The notes under the pieces were generated by a model. The model worked only from the letters and a program-made list of their open reading frames with translations. It had not been told where the DNA came from and did no database searches. The position numbers and the translations under genes are program-made. DNA of 19,108 nt. Source: CBDULQ01 sp965368115 (GTDB lineage Bacteria > Pseudomonadota > Gammaproteobacteria > SZUA-229). The DNA lies in contig CBDULQ010000043.1 in NCBI GenBank assembly GCA_965368115.1, positions 1 through 19,108 on the forward strand, read 5' to 3'. How positions within the stretch are numbered: the first letter of the stretch is position 1; every line of letters begins with the position of its first letter. Shown in pieces: positions 13,679 to 19,108 of the stretch.

Positions 13679-16015
13679 TTAATGCAAGGTCCTGGTGGCG
13701 AAGTAATTCCGCGCGGTTTCGAACGGCATGGGTTCACTGAAATAATACCCCTGCAGCTCATCGCAGCCCTGACTTTTCAGAAAATCGAGTTGTTCCCCAC
13801 TCATCACACCGGAAGCACTGACTTTAAGTTTCATATTATGCCCCATGGCAATGATCGCCGAAGCCAGCGCCACATCGCGGGGGTTGCCGGGAATCGCATT
13901 GATAAATGAACGATCGATCTTGATGGTATCGATGGGCAGCTCCTTGAGCGTCGCCAGTGACGACAGGCCGCGACCGTAATCATCGATAGACAGCCGCACA
14001 CCGAGCCGCTTCAACGCATGCAGCTTGTTGATATTGCGCGCACCGCCCTGCAGTACATGTTCCGGTATATCGAGTTCCAGACAGGCCGGGTCGAGACCGG
14101 ATCGAGTCAGCGCATTGCGTACGGTTTCAATGACACTGCGCCCCTGGGTCAGGGTATGTTCGGCGAGATTGATCGATACACGCATCCGCGTATTGCTGGC
14201 CTTCTGCCAACGATTGACCTGGGTGCAGGCGGTGTGCAACACCCATTCATCGATATCGTTCACCAACCCCGATTCTTCTGCGACCGGCATGAACTGATCC
14301 GGTGTCAGTAGACCACGCTCCGGATGATTCCAGCGAATCAGTGCTTCCATTCCCACCACCTGATCCGAATTCAAGGTAATCTGCGGTTGATAATATACTT
14401 CGAACTGACCGGCCCTGAGAGCATGTCGTAGTTCGTTTTCCAGCGCCAGATTGTCGGCTGCCCGCTTGGTCAGTTCGTGAGCGTAAAACTCATAACTACG
14501 CCCGCCTTCCTCCTTGGCGCGGTACATGGCGATATCGGAAAACTTGGTAAGTTCGTCAGGGTCATCGGTATCATCAGGGAAGACGGCAATCCCGATACTG
14601 GTATGTGCGGTGACTTCGCGATCTTCCAGCTGCGCAGGCTGACTCACCGCGTTGATGATTTTATCGGCGATATAGCCGGCATCTTCGTAATGGGTGATGT
14701 CTTCAAGGATGACGGTAAATTCATCGCCACCCAGCCTGGCGACGGTATCTTCATGACGCACCGTATCCTGCAAACGTTCGGCAACGATCTTCAACAATGT
14801 GTCGCCGGTGGCATGCCCCATGCTGTCGTTGATGTCCTTGAAGTTATCGAGATCGAGAAGTAACAGTGCGAGCCGGCGTTTTCTGCGCAGCGCCCGCTTT
14901 AATGCCTGCTCGAGGTTAGCGATGAAATGCAGCCGATTAGGCAGACCGGTGAGCGGATCATGATGAGCGAGATGCTCCAGTCGCTTTTCGGTTTCTTTTA
15001 ATGGTGTAATGTCGGTAACGATCGCCACATAATGGCTGACCTGGTTGTTTTCATCGGTCACGGAATTGATATTCTTCCACACCGGAATATGTTTGCCCTG
15101 TTTGTTCTGGTACCAGATTTCGCCTTTCCAGTGATTGTGCTCGTGCAATGCCTCGACCATATACTGATAGTATTTTTCATCTGTACGGTTGACCACCAGC
15201 ACCCGTGGATTTTTTCCGATCAATTCATCGATATCGTAACCGAGCATCAGACTGAATGAACGATTGACGTTGATGATATTGAAATTCGCATCCATGATGA
15301 GAATACCGTCTTCGGTATTGTCGAAAACGATCGCCGCCTGCTTCAGTTTTTCATTGGCATCCGCGTGCTGCTCGATTTCTTCCAGCAGTGCCTTGTTGGT
15401 TTCAGCAAGTTGACGGGTTCGTTCTTCAACGCGGGCTTCGAGCTCGTTACGAGAACTGCGCAGAACATCTTCGATACGTGTACGTTCAGTGATATCGAGA
15501 ATTGCAGTCTGACAACGTGTTGCAACGCCATCCTGGTCACGAATGGCAATGCTTTCAAGTCGCACTACCAGGGGCTCGCATTCCGGGCGATAGATGGTTA
15601 AGTCAGCACTGACCTTCTTTCTTGAAAAAGATACCTGATAAAGATGCTGCAAAAATACCTGACTGTCTTCATTGGACAACCAGTGACTGATGGGCTTGTC
15701 GATGATGGCATCACGTGCCTGGCCGAACAGTTTAGCAGCCGCGTGATTGAGATCGGTGATGTGCGCCTGATTGTCGAAAGTAACGTAAGCGATCGGCGCA
15801 AATTCGTAGAGTTCAGCATATCGATCGCGGGCTTCAATCAGTTGACGTTGGGTATCGCTGAATTCCAGGTTGCGAATTTCCTGCTCGACCTGGTAGATCC
15901 GTAACTCCAGAATAATGCGTTGAATATTGCTTATATTCTTTTGTGCGGCCAGTTCATTACGTAACCGCTCCAGCAGTTTACGCAATTTTTCTTCTGTCTG
16001 TTTCTTCTGATCCAT
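13679..16015 (-). CDS. PAS-PAS-GGDEF-EAL protein, likely diguanylate cyclase with defective EAL
   Basis: A 778-residue cytoplasmic sensor. The order is a coiled coil (1-65), PAS (about 66-175, ending DITERT), a second coiled coil (180-225), PAS (226-337, ending DITPLKE), GGDEF (about 345-510) and EAL (about 525-770). GGDEF is intact at 429-433 (RLGGDEF), with an I-site RHED (420-423) five residues before it, so c-di-GMP synthesis with product inhibition is likely. The EAL domain keeps Glu557 (MEALIRW), Asn616, Asp678-679, Lys699 and Gln755. However, the usual metal-binding Glu is Asp649, and the general-base Glu of the AEGVE motif is Ser735 (SASGVMS), so phosphodiesterase activity is probably lost. 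No transmembrane segment is seen. The start at 16015 has only a weak ribosome binding site. Confidence 0.93.
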   Translation of the reverse strand: MDQKKQTEEKLRKLLERLRNELAAQKNISNIQRIILELRIYQVEQEIRNLEFSDTQRQLIEARDRYAELYEFAPIAYVTFDNQAHITDLNHAAAKLFGQARDAIIDKPISHWLSNEDSQVFLQHLYQVSFSRKKVSADLTIYRPECEPLVVRLESIAIRDQDGVATRCQTAILDITERTRIEDVLRSSRNELEARVEERTRQLAETNKALLEEIEQHADANEKLKQAAIVFDNTEDGILIMDANFNIINVNRSFSLMLGYDIDELIGKNPRVLVVNRTDEKYYQYMVEALHEHNHWKGEIWYQNKQGKHIPVWKNINSVTDENNQVSHYVAIVTDITPLKETEKRLEHLAHHDPLTGLPNRLHFIANLEQALKRALRRKRRLALLLLDLDNFKDINDSMGHATGDTLLKIVAERLQDTVRHEDTVARLGGDEFTVILEDITHYEDAGYIADKIINAVSQPAQLEDREVTAHTSIGIAVFPDDTDDPDELTKFSDIAMYRAKEEGGRSYEFYAHELTKRAADNLALENELRHALRAGQFEVYYQPQITLNSDQVVGMEALIRWNHPERGLLTPDQFMPVAEESGLVNDIDEWVLHTACTQVNRWQKASNTRMRVSINLAEHTLTQGRSVIETVRNALTRSGLDPACLELDIPEHVLQGGARNINKLHALKRLGVRLSIDDYGRGLSSLATLKELPIDTIKIDRSFINAIPGNPRDVALASAIIAMGHNMKLKVSASGVMSGEQLDFLKSQGCDELQGYYFSEPMPFETARNYFATRTLH

Positions 16016-16567
16016 CTACCGCAAACGCCCCAGCGTTGAAATCTGTACTGTACAAACAATCCCGCCAGCACATACTGCCTACAGGAAAACCGCTGTTTCT
16101 TCCTTGAAAAAAAATGTCATTTGAATAATCACATCCGAGAAAACTGACTTCCCGCTTTGCAGTCTTTCGGTATCCTGAGACAACCTGGGTTCGACCGTAG
16201 AGTCTAAAATGGACGTAAAGCGAACAACCGAATCATACTTTTACATGTGATTTTTGCTATATCTTTAAATAACCCATATAAAAATAATATTTAAAATACT
16301 CGAGTGCTTATTAGGGGCATTCTAGCCTTCCCCGTTTAAAACACATGCCCCGAATGGGTTAAGTTCGCATATACGCAGTGACGCCCTGATTATTCAAATA
16401 CAACAACGCTCCCAAAAGGCCAAATGCGGCATTGGGTTATCAATTATTTTCAACCACTTAAAGTAACAACTTAAAATAATTATTCAGTACTGGGGATATA
16501 TTCCCGGGTTTTGCCGAGCCGACCAACTGTTGAATCGATCTGACGAGCCCCCGACTCGCCACGGCAC
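16016..16567. other. Gene-free spacer, partly AT-rich
   Basis: These 552 bp lie between the GGDEF-EAL gene (reading away to the left) and the 3' end of the DUF2452 gene. I see no protein gene longer than a few codons; for example a 13-codon ORF begins at the ATG at 16209. No tRNA or known riboswitch is apparent. 16245-16320 is AT-rich and may carry the promoter of the minus-strand GGDEF-EAL gene. GGGGCAT (16314-16320) and ATGCCCC (16345-16351) form a weak inverted repeat, and a stem-loop lies at 16442-16481. The spacer may hold a small RNA or regulatory region, but nothing decisive shows. Confidence 0.5.
16442..16481. other. AT-rich stem-loop with ACTTAAA direct repeat
   Basis: AATTATTTT (16442-16450) and AAAATAATT (16473-16481) are perfect 9-bp arms around a 22-nt loop. 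ACTTAAA occurs at 16456-16462 and 16469-16475. Being all A/T, the stem is weak as RNA. It may be a protein-binding site, or the 3' end of a transcript from the DUF2452 gene. Confidence 0.4.
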
Positions 16568-17056
16568 TTAGAGTCCGTTATCCAGCAACAATCGATTGAC
16601 CAGTTCTCTGGAATCGTCTTCCTGATCCAGCTGCTCGGCCGGCGTCCAGGACATATCGTTTTCCAGACGATAGGTGTTCAGATACCGGTGTGGACAGGCG
16701 CCATTCCAGTCGTCAGGAGACAACATGGAAAAATAGGTTCGCCCTTCTTCCTTTTCATAAAGATGGTAAAGCTTGCCGGGTATACGTTTGAAATTACACT
16801 CGGCACGATGCAGAGCCTGATCGTCACGGGCAGCGTCCAGTATGTTTCTGGCTTCGCTCTGCAGGGCTCGGATCTGATCGGCGATTACCTTGAGCTTTGC
16901 GCTCACTCGATGATTGACCATGGCATCCGCTTCGGCAATCTGTTTAGCCAGATCGACCAGTTCGACCTGCGGAGCCAGACGACTGACCGGATACGGCGAG
17001 CTGCGATCGCCTCCGCTATGATTTTTCCCCTGATACTTACCCTGCTCTTTACTCAT
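16568..17056 (-). CDS. DUF2452 family protein
   Basis: A 162-residue soluble protein. The family signature is complete: SSPYPVSRLAPQVELVDLAKQI (19-40), 'QIRALQSEARNIL', 'LHRAECNFKRIPGKLYHLYE', then 'YFSMLSPDDWNG' and 'NTYRLENDMSWTP' (about 127-139). Its two Cys (residues 88 and 120 region) are not in a CxxC. Function unknown. It lies 42 bp after tpm on the same strand, and the two are probably co-transcribed. No terminator is obvious after its stop, apart from the AT-rich stem-loop at 16442-16481. Confidence 0.88.
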   Translation of the reverse strand: MSKEQGKYQGKNHSGGDRSSPYPVSRLAPQVELVDLAKQIAEADAMVNHRVSAKLKVIADQIRALQSEARNILDAARDDQALHRAECNFKRIPGKLYHLYEKEEGRTYFSMLSPDDWNGACPHRYLNTYRLENDMSWTPAEQLDQEDDSRELVNRLLLDNGL

Positions 17057-17098
17057 GGGATTATTTTACATAGCTGTACCGACCAGGTCACCCGTCAG

Positions 17099-17755
17099 TT
17101 AGCGGCGAGTCAGTAAAAAAACGCTTTCGTGCAAGCTACTAAGACCCCGTTCGCGAAACCTTGGCTCATGTTGCAACACATCGACCTGGCTGAGCTGATC
17201 AATATGAAAATGGTTTTCATAGCGTTGTTTGACTTCGTCATCGGTAACGGAAAACGGCGGCCCGGACATTTGTGCCTGAAGATACTGCAAGGTGATCAAC
17301 AGCATGGCGTGGGCCTGGGGCGTTATATTCAACAGGTGTCCAGCGTATTCCGGCCGCATGTTCTCCGGCATGGCAATCAGGGCCGCGCGATCGTAAACGG
17401 CATCGATTTTACCCAACTGTTGCGCATCGAGCCGGAAATAATCGCCCTGGAAAATGCTGATGTCTTCAGTATGATACAAATTGAAATGTTCAATCGTTTC
17501 CAGCCGGTAACTCAGCCGCTGCTCTTCAAAAAATGATTGCACTGCGAGTTCGCTGCATTCAACACCAACCACCTGATGTCCCTGCCCGGCCAGCCAGACC
17601 AGATCCAGTGTCTTACCGCACAAGGGTACGAACACCCGACTTGCAGGCGGCAACTTGAGCCGCGACCAGTAATCGACCAGTAAGGGATTCACCTGATCCA
17701 GATGAAAACCGATCTGTGACTGCTGCCAGCGCTCACGCCAGAATTGTGGATCCAT
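17099..17755 (-). CDS. tpm: Thiopurine S-methyltransferase (selenium/tellurium methylating type)
   Basis: A 218-residue class I SAM-dependent methyltransferase. The N-terminus MDPQFWRERWQQSQIGFH is the usual TPMT start, so I use the ATG at 17755; the frame is open 12 codons further. The SAM-binding motif is VFVPLCGKTLDLVWLAGQGHQVVGVE (41-66), with 'ELAVQSFF' next. 'IDAVYDRAALIAMP' follows and 'RGLSSLHESVFLL' ends the protein. In bacteria, Tpm methylates thiopurines and converts selenite/tellurite to volatile methyl forms. Length and motifs match the family. No leader peptide or regulator is adjacent. Confidence 0.94.
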   Translation of the reverse strand: MDPQFWRERWQQSQIGFHLDQVNPLLVDYWSRLKLPPASRVFVPLCGKTLDLVWLAGQGHQVVGVECSELAVQSFFEEQRLSYRLETIEHFNLYHTEDISIFQGDYFRLDAQQLGKIDAVYDRAALIAMPENMRPEYAGHLLNITPQAHAMLLITLQYLQAQMSGPPFSVTDDEVKQRYENHFHIDQLSQVDVLQHEPRFRERGLSSLHESVFLLTRR

Positions 17756-17815
17756 GATGGCACGACTCGTTGCTGAAAAAAGGCAGGCCATTGTAACGCA
17801 GTCATAGTGACAGGC

Positions 17816-17842
17816 AAAAAAATACCCCGCCTGGCGGGGTAT
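17816..17842 (-). terminator. Rho-independent terminator after the ComEA-like gene
   Basis: The perfect 9-bp stem ATACCCCGC (17822-17830) / GCGGGGTAT (17834-17842) is flanked by seven A (17816-17822), which are U in the minus-strand transcript. It ends the lapB-pyrF-comEA direction before tpm. Confidence 0.93.
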
Positions 17843-17863
17843 CCTAGAACATTATGCACTCGC

Positions 17864-18121
17864 CTAGAGCTGAATAAAGTCCCGGTTCTTGTCGATGGTC
17901 TTGTCACTGATACCCTTCACCCCGGCCAGATCATCCGCCGTCTTGAACGGACCGTTCTGGGTTCGGTAGTCGACGATGCGTTGGGCTTTGGTTTCACCGA
18001 CGCCTACCAGTTCTTTGGCCAGTGTACTGGCGTCGGCACTATTGATATTCACCGGCCCGGCGAAGCTCCAGCCTGACATCAGGCCTAAACATACAAATAC
18101 CGCAAGTCTCAACATTTTCAT
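17864..18121 (-). CDS. ComEA-like helix-hairpin-helix protein, secreted
   Basis: An 85-residue protein with a signal peptide (1-21, ending WSFA). VNINSAD (24-30) follows, then two helix-hairpin-helix units: 'LVGVGETKAQRIVDYR' (38-53) and 'LAGVKGISDKTI' (65-76). This is the ComEA domain that binds DNA without sequence preference. In naturally competent bacteria it holds incoming DNA in the periplasm as part of DNA uptake by type IV pili. Short periplasmic versions like this are common in Gammaproteobacteria, so uptake is likely but not shown. An AGAGGA Shine-Dalgarno precedes the ATG at 18121. It is 50 bp after pyrF and has its own strong terminator. Confidence 0.9.
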   Translation of the reverse strand: MKMLRLAVFVCLGLMSGWSFAGPVNINSADASTLAKELVGVGETKAQRIVDYRTQNGPFKTADDLAGVKGISDKTIDKNRDFIQL

Positions 18122-18171
18122 AACGTTTCCTCTTAGGTTCCTTGTAAAAGAGCCGTTACGGTAGAGAGCGG

Positions 18172-18879
18172 TTATAAATTAGCCAATGAGGAAATTTCTG
18201 AATTTATCGTACGTAATAATCCTACAGGATCGTCAGCCTGGGTGATTGGTCGACCTATAACCAGGTAACTGGCGCCTGCGCGCATGGCATCCTGTGGCGT
18301 CATGATACGACGCTGGTCGTCCGCTGCGCTGCCCGCTGGGCGTATCCCCGGGGTGACCAGTAGAAAATCCTGTCCGCATTGCTGGCGCATGGCACCGGCT
18401 TCCTGGGCCGAGCAGACCACACCGTCGAGACCGGAATCCCGTGCCAACCCGGCCAGACTGAGCGCCATTTCAGCCGGTGTACGCTGGATACCCAGCTCCT
18501 GCAGATCATCATCGGACATGCTGGTGAGCACGGTCACTGCAATGAGTCTGGGTCGCTGTTGATAGCCGCTGACCGCTTCGGCAGCGGCCTGCATCATGCG
18601 CCGACCACCCAGGGCATGGACATTGACCATCCACACTCCCAGTTCAGCGGCGGCCTGACAGGCTCGCGCCACCGTGTTCGGGATGTCGTGATACTTGAGA
18701 TCGAGAAACACGTCGAAACCGCGCTGCTGCAGTTGATCGACAAAATCCGGGCCGAGCCGGGTGAACATTTCCTTACCGATCTTCAGTCGGCACAGTTCGG
18801 GCAGCAGGCGATCGACCATCGCCAGTGCCGACGTCGCATCCGGGTAGTCCAGTGCAACGATGATTTTAGGGTCTTTCAT
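18172..18879 (-). CDS. pyrF: Orotidine 5'-phosphate decarboxylase
   Basis: A 235-residue enzyme that makes UMP from OMP, the last step of de novo pyrimidine synthesis. Visible motifs are 'IIVALDYPD' at the N-terminus and 'LKIGKEMF'. The catalytic FLDLKYHDIPNT (58-69) has Asp60, Lys62 and Asp65, and 'LVTPGIRPAG' and 'YLVIGRPIT' bind phosphate. Length fits the bacterial type I enzyme. It starts 7 bp after the lapB stop, the usual lapB-pyrF order in Gammaproteobacteria, so it depends on transcription from upstream. Confidence 0.97.
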   Translation of the reverse strand: MKDPKIIVALDYPDATSALAMVDRLLPELCRLKIGKEMFTRLGPDFVDQLQQRGFDVFLDLKYHDIPNTVARACQAAAELGVWMVNVHALGGRRMMQAAAEAVSGYQQRPRLIAVTVLTSMSDDDLQELGIQRTPAEMALSLAGLARDSGLDGVVCSAQEAGAMRQQCGQDFLLVTPGIRPAGSAADDQRRIMTPQDAMRAGASYLVIGRPITQADDPVGLLRTINSEISSLANL

Positions 18880-18886
18880 AGCGTCT

Positions 18887-19108
18887 CTATTTGGGTTTCA
18901 TTCCGCCCCAGGTATGACAGCTGGGGCACAACCAGTACAGGGTATTCGCGGCATAACCGCAGTGGCTGCATTGAAAGCCGGTTTTATCTCGCACCATCTT
19001 GGCAACCACCTCGGCCAGATAACCGTCAGCATGATCGTCGGAAGACGGTTTGATATCCAGCAGTTTTTTCATGCTTTCCAGGGTTGGCACATGGGCGATG
19101 TTCTGTAC
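18887..19108 (-). CDS. lapB: LapB (YciM), C-terminal fragment with rubredoxin-like zinc/iron domain, cut by window edge
   Basis: The last 73 residues of a minus-strand gene whose frame is open to the window edge. The end carries 'FQCSHCGYAANTLYWLCPSCHTWG', two CxxC pairs (CSHC and CPSC) in rubredoxin-like spacing, as in LapB. LapB is a membrane-anchored TPR protein that regulates LpxC turnover and LPS assembly. The TPR part lies outside the window. Context (directly before pyrF) supports the call. Confidence 0.9.
   Translation of the reverse strand, partial: VQNIAHVPTLESMKKLLDIKPSSDDHADGYLAEVVAKMVRDKTGFQCSHCGYAANTLYWLCPSCHTWGGMKPK

Noticed and set aside
16185..16215. GGGTTCGACC resembling a tRNA T-loop
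   Set aside because: No matching T-stem, anticodon arm or acceptor stem is found around it.
16016..16250. Possible c-di-GMP riboswitch before the GGDEF-EAL gene
   Set aside because: A GCAAAGC string occurs on the minus strand, but the rest of the GEMM fold is missing.

Overview
The window is ordinary chromosomal DNA of a gammaproteobacterium. The evidence is the lapB-pyrF pair, a PilU-type ATPase, and gammaproteobacterial families such as DUF3301, HopJ-like, RluA and DUF2452. Base composition is a little over half GC with no clear break along the window. I cannot name the species. There is no rRNA, tRNA, CRISPR array, transposase or phage gene.

Layout. Positions 1-732: 5' part of a minus-strand gene for a SsuA/THI5-like substrate-binding protein. 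Positions 943-1416: a plus-strand histone H1-like, Lys/Ala-rich protein. Positions 1462-4296: four minus-strand genes (DUF3301, a secreted DUF1223 thioredoxin-fold protein, a lipoprotein, a secreted dienelactone hydrolase). Positions 4460-5472: a coupled HopJ-like/RluA pair. Positions 5743-7203: a DUF1631 protein, facing a flavodoxin-fold FMN reductase (7241-7852). Positions 8116-8301: a 61-residue acidic orphan protein with an ideal ribosome binding site. Positions 8486-9512: a glutaredoxin/GST-N protein and a DsbA/FrnE-like protein.

Positions 9490-16015 form a surface-motility and second-messenger block. It holds a small gene of unknown function, the type IV pilus ATPase gene pilU, an EAL-HDOD protein, a divergent cNMP-binding-domain protein, and a PAS-PAS-GGDEF-EAL protein. 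pilU is broken by an exact 317-bp tandem duplication (10491-10807 and 10808-11124). The duplication shifts the frame; removing one copy restores a 400-residue PilU. This is the most striking feature of the window. It could be a real, revertible off-state of pilus retraction or an assembly error.

Positions 16016-16567 are a gene-free, partly AT-rich spacer with a stem-loop. The right end carries, on the minus strand, DUF2452, tpm (thiopurine/Se/Te methyltransferase), a ComEA-like helix-hairpin-helix protein, pyrF and the 3' end of lapB. I found no clearly new multigene defence or metabolic system. The best leads are the pilU duplication, the cyclic-nucleotide gene cluster around it with its half-site array, and the orphan acidic small protein.
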